Positions 24,382-35,374 are shown, counted from the stretch's first letter. The stretch: DNA of 46,434 nucleotides from JAWXBK01 sp040878185 (GCA_040878185.1 JBBDMS010000067.1:1-46434); one strand, 5' to 3'. Notes: generated by a model from the sequence alone, not told the origin. Program-made: numbers and translations.

Positions 24382-24804
24382 TCAGGGGCGCCGCCGCTCG
24401 ATTTCGACGCCGACGCTCTCCGCTTCGGGGAACACGTCGAGCTTTTCGACACGAACCCGCACGGCGTGAACCCGACGATGTTCGAAGCACATGATCGCAA
24501 TGCGTTCGGCCAGGGTTTCCGCGAGGTTGGTATGGCCGGAGCCGACCACGTGGCGGATTCCGGTCACCAGCTCGCCGTAGCAGACCACATTGTCCAGATC
24601 GTCGCCGATCTCGGTACCCGGCCGCACAGTCGCTTCGAGATTGATCCGGACCCGCTGGTCGGCGATGCGCTCGTGCTGGTGAATGCCGATGCGGCATTCG
24701 AGAACCATGTCGCGGATGAAGACCCGCAACTCGCCCGGCGCCGGTTCGTTGTCCGCCGAGCGCTGCGCCACCGGCTTCGTCTCGCCGCTCTTCTGTCGTG
24801 CCAT
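24382..24804 (-). CDS. folB: Dihydroneopterin aldolase
   Basis: Converts 7,8-dihydroneopterin to 6-hydroxymethyl-dihydropterin and glycolaldehyde in folate synthesis. 140 residues. DMVLECRIGIHQHERIADQR holds the active-site region, RINLEATVRP and NVVCYGELVTGIRHVVGSGH follow, then NLAETLAERIAIMCFE, and VRVRVEKLDVFPEAESVGVE contains the catalytic Lys. The N-terminal 25 residues are a polar extension. The ATG at 24804 is 49 bases after the SDR stop, so the two pterin-related genes look co-transcribed. Confidence 0.93.
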   Translation of the reverse strand: MARQKSGETKPVAQRSADNEPAPGELRVFIRDMVLECRIGIHQHERIADQRVRINLEATVRPGTEIGDDLDNVVCYGELVTGIRHVVGSGHTNLAETLAERIAIMCFEHRRVHAVRVRVEKLDVFPEAESVGVEIERRRP

Positions 24805-24853
24805 CGTCGTGCCGGGGACCGGCCGCCCGCGCGGGCGGCGTTCGTTCCCGCTC

Positions 24854-25651
24854 CTATTCACTGGCCACAAAACCGCGGGTCGACTGCGCCCAGCCGAGAT
24901 GCTCGCCGCCATCGAGTGCAATCATCTGTCCGGTCATCGACGGCGCGGCAAGGATGAAGCGCAGCGCCTCGCAGATTTCTGCGGGCGTCGTCCCGCGCCG
25001 CAACGGCATCGCTTCGCATTGGCGGCGGAACTGTTCATCCGTCTGGCGGGCGCTCGGCAAAGTGGGGCCGGGACCGATTCCGTTGACGCGGATCGCCGGC
25101 GCGAGTGCCAGCGCGCAGGTGCGCGTCAGCGTCCAGAGGCCCATCTTCGCGACCGTATAGGAAAGAAAATAGGGCGTCGGCTTCCAGACGCGCTGGTCGA
25201 GCAGGTTCACGATATTGCCGTGCTGTCCCTCGGGAAGCTGCCCGGCGAATGCCTGCGTCAGCACCAGCGGCGCGCGCAGATTGGCCTCGAGATGCTGATC
25301 CCAGCTTTCGCGCGTCGCGGTATCGATCTTGTCCATCTCGAACGCCGACGCATTGTTGACCAGCAATGTCAGCGGCCCGAGCTTTGCGATGGTGTCGGGT
25401 ACCAGGGTCAGGACCTGCGCTTCCTTCGTCAGATCGGCATGGAGCGCGATCGCCCGGCGGCCAAGGGCTTCGATCTCGGCCACCACCTGCCGGGCCTCAT
25501 CCTCCGAGCGATGGTAATGGACCGCCACATCCCAGCCCTGGCGGGCGAGATCGAGGGCGATGGCGCGTCCGATCCGGCGGGCTGCGCCGGTCACGAGTGC
25601 CGCGTAGGGTTTCGCGCTCTCGGGCGTGGAATGGGGATGCGATTCGGTCAC
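24854..25651 (-). CDS. SDR oxidoreductase with pteridine-reductase signature (FolM-like)
   Basis: 265 residues from a GTG at 25651 (GGAG 11 bases upstream). The cofactor loop TGAARRIGRA fits the TGx3RxG form seen in pteridine reductases, and NNAS follows. The usual catalytic Ser is replaced by Asp152, with Tyr165 and Lys169 after it (NLLDQRVWKPTPYFLSYTVA then K): spacing +13 and +17 as in the Asp-Tyr-Lys triad of trypanosomatid PTR1. Being directly upstream of folB, it is likely a dihydromonapterin or dihydrofolate reductase. A TTG at 25708 would add 19 non-homologous residues. Substrate inferred. Confidence 0.85.
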   Translation of the reverse strand: MTESHPHSTPESAKPYAALVTGAARRIGRAIALDLARQGWDVAVHYHRSEDEARQVVAEIEALGRRAIALHADLTKEAQVLTLVPDTIAKLGPLTLLVNNASAFEMDKIDTATRESWDQHLEANLRAPLVLTQAFAGQLPEGQHGNIVNLLDQRVWKPTPYFLSYTVAKMGLWTLTRTCALALAPAIRVNGIGPGPTLPSARQTDEQFRRQCEAMPLRRGTTPAEICEALRFILAAPSMTGQMIALDGGEHLGWAQSTRGFVASE

Positions 25652-25864
25652 GTGGCAACGGGCTCCGGGCGCATAGGAGGGTAAAAATCCAGCGGGAACA
25701 TGGGGCAAGGCGGGGGCGATGGCAACTCTGTGACCTGCCCCAATCCCGCCTCAATCCCTCTGGAATATGGGGATTATTGCGCTATCTAGGCAGGGTTCCC
25801 GGACGATGCGGCATTTACCCGCGCGGACGGACCCGCCAAATGGCGCTGCACAAGGAGTTTTGCG

Positions 25865-26248
25865 ATGAAACGCGTTCTGATGGGGATTGCTGCGATCGCG
25901 CTCTCGGCGTGCGCTGCGCAGACTTACGATCCGGTGGTCGATACGGGCAATGTGGACAGCGCCCAGTATCAGCAGGATCTCTACGAGTGCCGGCAATATG
26001 CCGAACAGGTGAACCCGACCGGCGAAGCGGCTGAGAATGCGCTGATTGGCGCGGGCGCCGGTGCAATCCTCGGCGTCGTGACCGGTGCGTTGGTCGGCGG
26101 CGTCGGTGTCGGCGAGGGTGCCGCCATCGGTGGTGCGCTGGGCGGCCTCGGCGGCGCCGGTCATGGCGCGCTGCAGGGCACCGAACAGCAGAAGCGGATC
26201 ATCGCCGACTGTCTGGCGGGCCGCGGCTACAACGTGCTCGACCGCTAG
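25865..26248 (+). CDS. Glycine-zipper lipoprotein
   Basis: 127 residues. Signal peptide MKRVLMGIAAIALSACAAQ with lipobox LSAC (Cys16), so it is lipidated by Lgt and anchored in the envelope. Residues 59-105 form a Gly/Ala glycine zipper (GAGAGAILGVVTGALVGGVG then VGEGAAIGGALGGLGGAGHG), as in outer-membrane SlyB/Pal-like proteins that insert in membranes. Cys42 and Cys118 (YECRQYAEQ; IADCLAGRGYNVLD) could form a disulfide. A strong GGAG site precedes the ATG and an intrinsic terminator follows, so it is a single-gene unit. Confidence 0.85.
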   Translation: MKRVLMGIAAIALSACAAQTYDPVVDTGNVDSAQYQQDLYECRQYAEQVNPTGEAAENALIGAGAGAILGVVTGALVGGVGVGEGAAIGGALGGLGGAGHGALQGTEQQKRIIADCLAGRGYNVLDR

Positions 26249-26272
26249 GCATTTCGGTTCAAGCTCGAACGG

Positions 26273-26302
26273 AAAGGGCGCTCCCGCGGGAGCGCCCTTT
26301 TT
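26273..26302 (+). terminator. Intrinsic terminator of the lipoprotein gene
   Basis: Thirteen-base perfect stem AAAGGGCGCTCCC / GGGAGCGCCCTTT with a two-base centre, followed by TT, 24 bases after the lipoprotein stop. The sequence is nearly palindromic and could also act on the opposite strand for the MAPEG gene. Confidence 0.85.
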
Positions 26303-26384
26303 CGTGTCCGCCACTAGCCCGATGTTCGTGCTCGGCGGTTCATTTGCCGGTGAAGGCGCGTTCGGTGCCGTCTTTGCACTTCTG

Positions 26385-26774
26385 CTAAAGCGCCAGAACG
26401 AGAAGACCCCAGGCGACGCCCAGCATCAGCACGATTTCGATGCCGATTGTGGCATAGGCGCCCGGGCCGCGTGTTCGCGGATCCTGGTGGTAGGCAAAGG
26501 CGTAGTGCAGTCGGGCGGCGATCCAGAGCAGCCCAAGGCCTGCGGCCCATTCGTCGTCGATCAGATTGGCGAACAGCCAGAGCAGCGGCAGAAACACGAC
26601 GAGCTGTTCGAGCGTGTTCATCTGGACGCGATAGGCGCGTTCGAAGTCGGGATGGCCGGATACAGCGGGCGCCGCGATCGCATGCTTCGCACGCATTCGC
26701 GCCACCTGAAACGTCATGCCGAAATAGACGACAAGCGCCAGCAGGGTAACGGCACCGGGGTAGAGAACCGGCAT
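26385..26774 (-). CDS. MAPEG-family membrane protein
   Basis: 129 residues with about four hydrophobic helices. The MAPEG signature is FERAYRVQMNTLEQLVVFLP followed by LLWLF, and the last helix pair holds IGIEIVLMLGVAWGLLVLAL. Relatives include microsomal glutathione S-transferase and eicosanoid synthases; bacterial members are mostly uncharacterised and act in the inner membrane. It starts 2 bases after the cupin stop, so the two are co-translated, downstream of uvrB. Confidence 0.85.
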   Translation of the reverse strand: MPVLYPGAVTLLALVVYFGMTFQVARMRAKHAIAAPAVSGHPDFERAYRVQMNTLEQLVVFLPLLWLFANLIDDEWAAGLGLLWIAARLHYAFAYHQDPRTRGPGAYATIGIEIVLMLGVAWGLLVLAL

Positions 26775-26776
26775 CG

Positions 26777-27280
26777 CTACTTGTTACCCTCGGTCGGATA
26801 GGGGGTGCCATCCTTGTGCCGGAACACATAGCGGCCGGCTTCTTTCTCGGCCTTCATGTCGATGTCGGGATAGTCGGCGCCATCCGCCGGATCGCGGTCG
26901 CCGATTTCCAGATAGATCGCCATGCGGTCGCTGCGATTGATCAGATGATGTCCGTCGGGCCGGCCCCCGGGAAACCCTGCGCACATGCCCGTCGACAGCG
27001 TCTGTTCGCCGGCATCGGTGACCAGCGTCACTTCGCCCTCGAGCAGATAGACGAATTCGTCCTCGTGGCTGTGCCAGTGCCGCTGCGACGACCAGGCGCC
27101 GGGCGGCAGATGCACCAGATTGACGCCGTACCGCGTGAGCCCGAGCGCGACGGCGAGCAGCCGCTTCTCGCGCGTGCCGACCACGTCGAGAAATTCGGCC
27201 GGATAGGACGAGCCGGTGCGCGGCGACATGCTCATCGGATCGAGCGGCGGCGGCTGGCGGTCCTCGGGTCGGTCGGTCAT
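26777..27280 (-). CDS. Cupin-domain protein
   Basis: 167 residues with a single cupin barrel. Motif 1 is HWHSHEDEFVYLLEGEVTLV (His70, His72, Glu76) and motif 2 lies at GRPDGHHLINRSD (His111/112), giving a likely metal site. The N-terminal 25 residues are Pro/Met-rich. Such single-domain cupins bind metals and small organic ligands; enzyme activity cannot be read from sequence. It lies 23 bases after uvrB and 2 before MAPEG, in the same direction. Confidence 0.85.
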   Translation of the reverse strand: MTDRPEDRQPPPLDPMSMSPRTGSSYPAEFLDVVGTREKRLLAVALGLTRYGVNLVHLPPGAWSSQRHWHSHEDEFVYLLEGEVTLVTDAGEQTLSTGMCAGFPGGRPDGHHLINRSDRMAIYLEIGDRDPADGADYPDIDMKAEKEAGRYVFRHKDGTPYPTEGNK

Positions 27281-27303
27281 CCCTGCGTCGCCTTTTGCTG
27301 CAA

Positions 27304-29502
<2,199 letters not shown>

Positions 29503-29633
29503 GGCCCCAGATATAGCCATCGGGCGCGGGTTTGAGTAGGGATCGCCGGACACGGTTTTGAGCCGGCGCGGCTCTTGATATGCTCGGTCCGCGCCAGCGC
29601 GCATCGCGACGACATCACCCGGGAGCAGGGCAT

Positions 29634-30776
29634 TTGCCGACATTGCCGACATCCTGCAAGCGGACCTTCCGGGTCGCGCTGACCGGTTTCCTGTTGCTGG
29701 CCGCCGTTCTAAGTGCGGGCGCCTTCGCGCCGGCAGCCCGGGCGCTGGAAGGCGACCCTGTCGGAGCGGCCGATCACCCGATGATTCCCCGTTACGAGGG
29801 TGCATCGATCATCGGCTACGACCATCGCGCCTTCGAGCAGTTCCGCCTCGCCTTGAGCGCGCCGGTTCGCGACGGAGCGGGCGGTATCCGCCTCACCGAC
29901 TTCCAAGATATCGAAGGTCGCCATACCCGGATCATCTATGCCGCACCGGCGGATCGCTCGAGCCTGGAGGTCTTTAGCAATTACGAGCGCGCTCTGAGCG
30001 AGGCCGGCTTCGAGATTCTGTTCTTCTGTGCCGCCGAGGCGTGCGGCGAACGGGGGGTGTTCGCGACCGAACTCCTCTATGCGCCGGACCGCCGGCTGCG
30101 CACGCTCGGCCCGGTCACCGAATTCGCGTTCAGCTTTCCGCTGCAGCCTTACTATCTGGCGGCGCGCCTCGCGCGTCCCGATGGCGATATTCATGTCTCA
30201 CTCTATATCGCGCGGGAAAATTTCGATGCCTTTCCGGAAACCCATAACCGCGCGCTGATCCTGCTCGATGTGATCGAACCTGGCACGCTGGAGGACCGGA
30301 TCGATCCGAATGGCGGCACGGACGCGATCGGCGTCGACGAGGCGGCCGCGCTCGATTTCGATTCGGCGATCGACGATTGGTCCGCCGTCGCCAGCGCGAC
30401 CAATTCCGACGATATCGAACAGGCGCTGGAGGAACGCGGGCGCGTTGCGATCTATGCGATCACCTTCGACTCCGGAAATGCCCGGCTGACCGATGATTCC
30501 TACGAGGCGCTCGGCGAAATCGCGAAAGTCTTGAACCGGAATCCGAATCTGTCGCTGTTCGTGGTCGGGCACACCGACAATGAGGGCACCCAGGAATTCA
30601 ACCTCTCGCTGTCGCGCGAGCGCGCAAAGGCGGTCGTCGCCGCGTTGGTCGAACGGGAAGCGATCGAACGAAACCGTCTCTCGGCGGCCGGGGTCGGCAT
30701 GCTCGCGCCGGTTGCGTCGAACGAGACCGAGGCCGGTCGCGCACGCAACCGCCGTGTCGAGCTGGTGGTGCGATAG
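29634..30776 (+). CDS. DUF4892/OmpA-domain exported protein
   Basis: 380 residues if the TTG at 29634 is the start: GGGAG lies 8 bases upstream and it opens a signal peptide (LPTLPTSCKRTFRVALTGFL then LLAAVLSAGAF). An ATG at 29580 would add 18 residues without a ribosome site. The N-terminal half (DHPMIPRYEGASIIGYDHRA, FEQFRLAL) resembles DUF4892. The C-terminal OmpA domain is clear: ITFDSGNARLTDDSYEALGE then LFVVGHTDNEGTQEFNLSLS and NRRVELVVR, which binds peptidoglycan. So it is periplasmic or outer-membrane-associated. It is convergent with a small membrane protein gene. Confidence 0.85.
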   Translation: MPTLPTSCKRTFRVALTGFLLLAAVLSAGAFAPAARALEGDPVGAADHPMIPRYEGASIIGYDHRAFEQFRLALSAPVRDGAGGIRLTDFQDIEGRHTRIIYAAPADRSSLEVFSNYERALSEAGFEILFFCAAEACGERGVFATELLYAPDRRLRTLGPVTEFAFSFPLQPYYLAARLARPDGDIHVSLYIARENFDAFPETHNRALILLDVIEPGTLEDRIDPNGGTDAIGVDEAAALDFDSAIDDWSAVASATNSDDIEQALEERGRVAIYAITFDSGNARLTDDSYEALGEIAKVLNRNPNLSLFVVGHTDNEGTQEFNLSLSRERAKAVVAALVEREAIERNRLSAAGVGMLAPVASNETEAGRARNRRVELVVR

Positions 30777-30794
30777 CCTGCCGCACGAAACGCG

Positions 30795-30938
30795 TCAGCC
30801 GGCGATGACAGCATCCACCAGCATAAAGACCAGCAGGACGGCCGAGACGATCGCCGCGGCAAACAGGATCCGGTATTCCGGATCGAACGGGAACGGACCT
30901 TTCGGGCGGGCAGGTGTGACATAACCGGTGCGAATCAT
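30795..30938 (-). CDS. Small single-pass membrane protein (47 aa)
   Basis: Forty-seven residues: a short basic, Pro-rich head (MIRTGYVTPARPKGPFPFDP) and one hydrophobic helix (ILFAAAIVSAVLLVFMLVDA) ending VIAG. It resembles the short tail-anchored or bitopic proteins of unknown function common in alphaproteobacteria. The ATG at 30938 is preferred to an upstream open extension of Arg/Pro-rich sequence. It is alone, convergent with the OmpA-domain gene. Confidence 0.55.
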   Translation of the reverse strand: MIRTGYVTPARPKGPFPFDPEYRILFAAAIVSAVLLVFMLVDAVIAG

Positions 30939-31064
30939 GGCGGTGTTTCCGATCGTTCGATGAAGTCCGGGCCGACCCTTCAAGGCTGGGTGCCATAACC
31001 GGCGCCGAGGGGTCGGGAATGCGGCGATTTCGGGGTTTTCGCTTCCCGTAACCGGCAGCGAGGC

Positions 31065-31093
31065 TTGCTTCGCGCAGGTCGGCGCCCTATCGT
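31065..31093 (+). promoter_or_regulatory. Promoter of the aspartate aminotransferase gene
   Basis: TTGCTT (31065-31070) and TATCGT (31088-31093) are 17 bases apart, predicting a short leader of about 30 bases before ATG 31132. Confidence 0.5.
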
Positions 31094-31131
31094 CCGCGCC
31101 CTGTCGAACCCCCTTTTTGGACCTTCGGATC

Positions 31132-32334
31132 ATGAGTTTCCTTGCCGAGCGGCTGGGCCGCATCAAGCCGTCTGCCACCATGGCGGTGACCCAGAAAGCG
31201 CGCGACCTTCAGGCGGCCGGCCGCAAGGTGATCGGTCTCGGCGCCGGCGAACCCGATTTCGACACGCCCGACAACATCAAGGCGGCGGCGATCAAGGCGA
31301 TCAACGGCGGCGATACGAAATACACCAATGTCGACGGCACGCCGGCGCTCAAGCAGGCAATCGTCGAGAAGTTCAAGCGCGAGAACAACCTCGATTACGA
31401 GACGAGTCAGGTCTCGGTCGCATCCGGCGGCAAGCAGATCATCTACAACGCGATGGTTGCCTCGGTGAACGAGGGCGACGAGGTGATCGTGCCGGCGCCC
31501 TATTGGGTCTCCTATCCGGACATCGCGCTGCTATGCGGTGGCGAACCGGTCTTCGTGCGTTGCCCGGAGAATAACGGCTTCAAAATGCGGCCGGAGGATC
31601 TCGAGGCCGCGATCACGCCGAAGACCAAGTGGCTCATCCTCAACAGCCCGGGCAATCCGACCGGTGCCGCCTATTCGCGCAGCGAACTGAAGGCGCTGAC
31701 CGATGTGCTGATGCGGCACAAGCAGGTCTGGGTGCTGACCGACGATATGTACGAGCATCTCGTCTATGACGGGTTTCAGTTCGCGACGCCGGCCGAAATC
31801 GAGCCGGGGCTCAAGGATCGCACGCTCACCATGAACGGCGTTTCCAAAGCCTATTGCATGACCGGCTGGCGCATCGGCTATGCAGCCGGTCCGCACGAGC
31901 TGATCAAGGCAATGGCGAAGGTGCAGTCGCAGAGCACGTCCAATCCCTGCTCGATCAGCCAGGCCGCTTCGGTCGAGGCATTGCGCGGCCCGCAGGAGTT
32001 TATCGCGGCACATAACGCGGTGTTTCGCGAGCGCCGCGACATCGTGGTCGAGATGCTGAACAAGGCGCCGGGTCTCACCTGTCACAAGCCGGAGGGTGCG
32101 TTCTACGTCTATCCGTCCTGCGCCGGCGCGATCGGTCGCAAGACGCCGCAGGGCAAGGTGATCGAGACCGACGAGGATTTCGTGACCTATCTGCTCGATC
32201 AGGCGGAAGTCGCGGCCGTGCAGGGCGCGGCGTTCGGCCTGTCGCCCCATTTCCGCATCTCTTACGCCACCTCGACCGAGCTGCTCCGCGAGGCGTGCAC
32301 GCGCATCCAGAAGGCGTGCGCCGCGCTGCGCTGA
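31132..32334 (+). CDS. aatA: Pyridoxal-phosphate aspartate aminotransferase (class I, subgroup Ib)
   Basis: 400 residues. LGRIKPSATMAVTQKARDLQ, the N-terminal subgroup Ib signature, then GAGEPDFDTPDNIK, WLILNSPGNPTGAAYSRSEL, and NGVSKAYCMTGWRIGYAAGP with the PLP Lys239. This subgroup interconverts aspartate and oxaloacetate, and some members also act on prephenate or tyrosine, so exact specificity is open. Cytoplasmic, monocistronic by position, converging with the exoD-like gene. Confidence 0.95.
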   Translation: MSFLAERLGRIKPSATMAVTQKARDLQAAGRKVIGLGAGEPDFDTPDNIKAAAIKAINGGDTKYTNVDGTPALKQAIVEKFKRENNLDYETSQVSVASGGKQIIYNAMVASVNEGDEVIVPAPYWVSYPDIALLCGGEPVFVRCPENNGFKMRPEDLEAAITPKTKWLILNSPGNPTGAAYSRSELKALTDVLMRHKQVWVLTDDMYEHLVYDGFQFATPAEIEPGLKDRTLTMNGVSKAYCMTGWRIGYAAGPHELIKAMAKVQSQSTSNPCSISQAASVEALRGPQEFIAAHNAVFRERRDIVVEMLNKAPGLTCHKPEGAFYVYPSCAGAIGRKTPQGKVIETDEDFVTYLLDQAEVAAVQGAAFGLSPHFRISYATSTELLREACTRIQKACAALR

Positions 32335-32356
32335 GACCCGCCGCGCGCCGCGTCGC

Positions 32357-33118
32357 CTAGAGGCCGGCGACCAGCGCGACCACGCCTGCCATCGCGGTCC
32401 AGCCGAAGACGACGATGAAGACGCCGGTCGCGATCGCAATGATGCTGCCGATCAGTACCACCAGCCCGTCGCGCTGGATCAGGCCGAGCGACAGCAGGGC
32501 GATCGCCAGGCCGAGCGGGATATTGGTCAGCGGCAACGGCAGCGCGAGCAGCAATGCCAGCACCAGCACCGCCACGCCGATCAGGCATTCGCCGACGGAT
32601 TCGGTCAGAATCGTCAGCCGCGGTTTCAGCAGCCGCTCGATGCGAGCGACATGGGGCAGGGCGCGCTCGATGATGCGCTGAAAATCCTCGCAGGTCATGG
32701 AGCGGCGGCGCAGGAAGCCCGGCAGCCAGACATGGCGCCGCCGCAGGATGAGCTGGACCGCGACGAAGGCGACCGGCAGCCCGAAGATGACACCGATGCC
32801 GGGCGGTGTGATCGGAATCATCGACGGCAGCGACAGCACCAGCATCAGCATGCCGTGGCTGCGGCTTTGGAGTTCCTTGACGATATCGCCCAGGCTCACC
32901 CGGTCGTCTGTGTATTCCCTGGCCAGGCGTTCAAGAACGTCTGTCACTTTTCCAGGTTTTGGGCGCGCGGGCCTTTTCGGCCGCGCACGGGCACGCGCCT
33001 TGGCGCCACCGGCGGTCAGATCGCTGGTTTTGGAAGCGGGGGCAGCGCTGTCTGGGATTTCGGGCGGGCGCATGTGATTACTGTATCGCAGCATCGCGGC
33101 GGAACCCGGCAAAATCAT
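32357..33118 (-). CDS. ExoD-family membrane protein
   Basis: 253 residues. A disordered, basic N-terminal 50 residues (AKARARARPKRPARPKPGK) precedes the ExoD domain: VSLGDIVKELQSRSHGMLML, then VLSLPSMIPITPPGIGVIFG, and RHVWLPGFLRRRSMTCEDFQ. About four membrane helices are grouped at 178-253. In Sinorhizobium exoD affects exopolysaccharide and alkali tolerance; the molecular function is unknown. ATGs at 33118, 33094 and 33073 are all possible starts; the first is used. Confidence 0.85.
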   Translation of the reverse strand: MILPGSAAMLRYSNHMRPPEIPDSAAPASKTSDLTAGGAKARARARPKRPARPKPGKVTDVLERLAREYTDDRVSLGDIVKELQSRSHGMLMLVLSLPSMIPITPPGIGVIFGLPVAFVAVQLILRRRHVWLPGFLRRRSMTCEDFQRIIERALPHVARIERLLKPRLTILTESVGECLIGVAVLVLALLLALPLPLTNIPLGLAIALLSLGLIQRDGLVVLIGSIIAIATGVFIVVFGWTAMAGVVALVAGL

Positions 33119-33238
33119 GGCAACCGGTTTTTCCTTGCATCCCCCCGCTGCGCCCTGAAATCATGGTCCGACCAGACAAGAGAGCGACCGTCGCCTCTCG
33201 TGCGGCGGCCCGTTCCGGACGCGCATAGGGAGAACAAG

Positions 33239-35284
33239 ATGGGCGAAAGACCGGCGGCTGCGCCGCGTTGCGCAGCCATTGTGGGTCCTTATCTCAGCGG
33301 TAAGACCAGCCTCCTCGAAAGCATTCTGTTCGCCGCCGGCGCCATTCCGCGCAAGGGTACGGCGAAAGAGCACAACATGGTCGGCGATGCGACGCCCGAG
33401 GCGCGGGCGCGCAGCATGTCGGTCGAGGTCAATATTGCCGGCTGCGATTATCTCGGCGAGCACTGGACCTTCCTCGACTGCCCGGGCTCGGTCGAGCTCG
33501 CACAGGAGACGCAGCATGCGTTGATGGTTGCGGATGCGGCCGTGGTCGTCTGCGAACCCGAGCCCGACAAGGCGCTAACCCTGGCGCCGCTGCTCAAGTT
33601 CCTCGACGACAACATGATTCCGCATTTTCTGTTCATCAACAAAATGGACGACGCCGAATATCGCGTGCGCGAGTTGCTGGCGGCCCTGCAGCATGTCTCG
33701 CAGCGACCGCTGGTACTGCGCCAGGTGCCGATCCGCGGCGACAGCGACGGCGGTGTGACCGGCTATGTCGATCTGGTGAGCGAGCGCGCCTATCGGTACA
33801 AGCCGGGTCAGCCTTCCGATCTGATCCAGATGCCCGAGGATGCAAAGCAGCGTGAGACGGAAGCGCGCCGCGAGATGCTGGAAGCGCTGGCCGATTTCGA
33901 CGATGCGTTGCTCGAACAGTTGCTCGAGGATGCGGTGCCCTCGACCGACGCGATCTATGTGCAGCTCACCAAGGATCTCAGCGACGATCTGATCGTGCCG
34001 GTGCTGCTCGGCGCCGGCGAGAAGGATCACGGCGTACGGCGGTTGCTGAAGGCGCTGCGTCACGAGGTACCGGGTCCGGACGTTGCGGCCGCGCGCATCG
34101 GGCTCAAGACGGATGCGAAGGATCCTGCCGCGCTGGTCTTCAAGACCTATCATCTGCCGCATACCGGCAAACTGTCGGCAGCCCGGCTGTGGACCGGCGA
34201 GATCAAGGACGGCATGAGCCTGTCGGGCCATCGGCTCGGCAGCATCAACCGGATGATGGGGCTCGAACCGCACAAGACCGGGAATGCGAAAGCGGGCGAG
34301 GTGGTCGCCTTCGGCCGCATGGACGATATTCACACCGGCCAACTGCTGTCGGGGTCGGGCAAGGCGACGATGGCGGCGAAATGGCCGGCACCGATGCCGC
34401 CTCTGTTTTCGTTCGCGATCGAACCGGAAAACCGGCAGGACGAAGTCAAGCTGACCGGCGCGATCGCGCGACTGCGCGAAGAAGATCCCTCGCTCTCGCT
34501 CGAACAGAATCAGGACATGCACCAGATGGTGCTGTGGGGGCAGGGCGAGATCCATCTCCAGATCGCGCTCGAGCGGCTCAAGAGCAAGTACAATGTGCCG
34601 GTGAAGGCGCATCGGCCGCAGGTCGGCTATCGCGAAACGATCCGCAAAGGTCTCGTCCAGCATTCGCGCTTCAAGCGGCAGACCGGCGGACACGGTCAGT
34701 TCGGCGACGTCCATATCGAAGTCAAACCGCAGCCGCGCGGCAGCGGTTTCCAGTTCCAGGACGCGATCGTCGGCGGCGCCATTCCGCGCAACTTCATTCC
34801 GGCAGTCGAGGACGGCGTCGGCGATTATCTCAAGCGCGGCCCGCTCGGCTTTCCGGTCGTCGACGTGCATGTCCGTCTGTTCGACGGCCAGTTTCACGCG
34901 GTCGACAGTTCGGAAATGGCGTTCAAGACGGCCGGCCGCATGGCCATGACCGAGGCCATGCCGAAATGCGACCCGGTACTGCTCGAACCGATCTGTCAGG
35001 TCAGTGTCTCGGTCCCGAACGAATACACCGCCAAGGTGAACAGCCTCGTCTCGGGGCGCCGCGGCCAGATTCTCGGGTTCGATTCCAAGGAAGGCTGGAC
35101 CGGCTGGGACGAGGTGCGGGCGTTCATGCCGCAATCCGAACTGCACGATCTCATCATCGACCTGCGATCGCTCACCATGGGCGTCGGCAGCTTCCGCTGG
35201 CAGTTCGATCACCTGCAGGAGCTGACCGGGCGGGTCGCCGACAAGATCGTTCAGGAGCGCCAGGTCGCCGCACAGCACGCCTGA
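33239..35284 (+). CDS. Elongation factor G paralogue with altered GTPase motifs
   Basis: 681 residues with EF-G domain order. G1 is GPYLSGKTSLLES (16-28) instead of GHVDAGKTT; switch I reads ARARSMSVEV where EF-G has RGITI; G3 is FLDCPGS (Ser84 in place of the catalytic His of DTPGH); G4 is NKMD (134-137). Domain IV is present (YRETIRKGLVQHSRFKRQTG then GHGQFGDVHIEVKPQPRGSG) and the end is IVQERQVAAQHA. It lacks canonical hydrolysis residues, like EF-G2-type paralogues. GGGAGAACAAG precedes ATG 33239. A real fusA in an str operon is not in the window. Confidence 0.88.
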   Translation: MGERPAAAPRCAAIVGPYLSGKTSLLESILFAAGAIPRKGTAKEHNMVGDATPEARARSMSVEVNIAGCDYLGEHWTFLDCPGSVELAQETQHALMVADAAVVVCEPEPDKALTLAPLLKFLDDNMIPHFLFINKMDDAEYRVRELLAALQHVSQRPLVLRQVPIRGDSDGGVTGYVDLVSERAYRYKPGQPSDLIQMPEDAKQRETEARREMLEALADFDDALLEQLLEDAVPSTDAIYVQLTKDLSDDLIVPVLLGAGEKDHGVRRLLKALRHEVPGPDVAAARIGLKTDAKDPAALVFKTYHLPHTGKLSAARLWTGEIKDGMSLSGHRLGSINRMMGLEPHKTGNAKAGEVVAFGRMDDIHTGQLLSGSGKATMAAKWPAPMPPLFSFAIEPENRQDEVKLTGAIARLREEDPSLSLEQNQDMHQMVLWGQGEIHLQIALERLKSKYNVPVKAHRPQVGYRETIRKGLVQHSRFKRQTGGHGQFGDVHIEVKPQPRGSGFQFQDAIVGGAIPRNFIPAVEDGVGDYLKRGPLGFPVVDVHVRLFDGQFHAVDSSEMAFKTAGRMAMTEAMPKCDPVLLEPICQVSVSVPNEYTAKVNSLVSGRRGQILGFDSKEGWTGWDEVRAFMPQSELHDLIIDLRSLTMGVGSFRWQFDHLQELTGRVADKIVQERQVAAQHA

Positions 35285-35346
35285 GGCGGCGTTCGCATCG
35301 CGCGCCGCGCGCCGAATTGCGACGGTTTGTAACAAGGCCGGCCCGC

Positions 35347-35374
35347 TTGTACCACAGCCGGGCCGTGCTAAATT
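35347..35374 (+). promoter_or_regulatory. Promoter of dps
   Basis: TTGTAC (35347-35352) followed after 16 bases by TAAATT (35369-35374) predicts a leader of about 22 bases before the dps ATG. The -35 lies inside an imperfect GGCCCG/CGGGCC inverted repeat. No OxyR-type motif was recognised. Confidence 0.4.
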
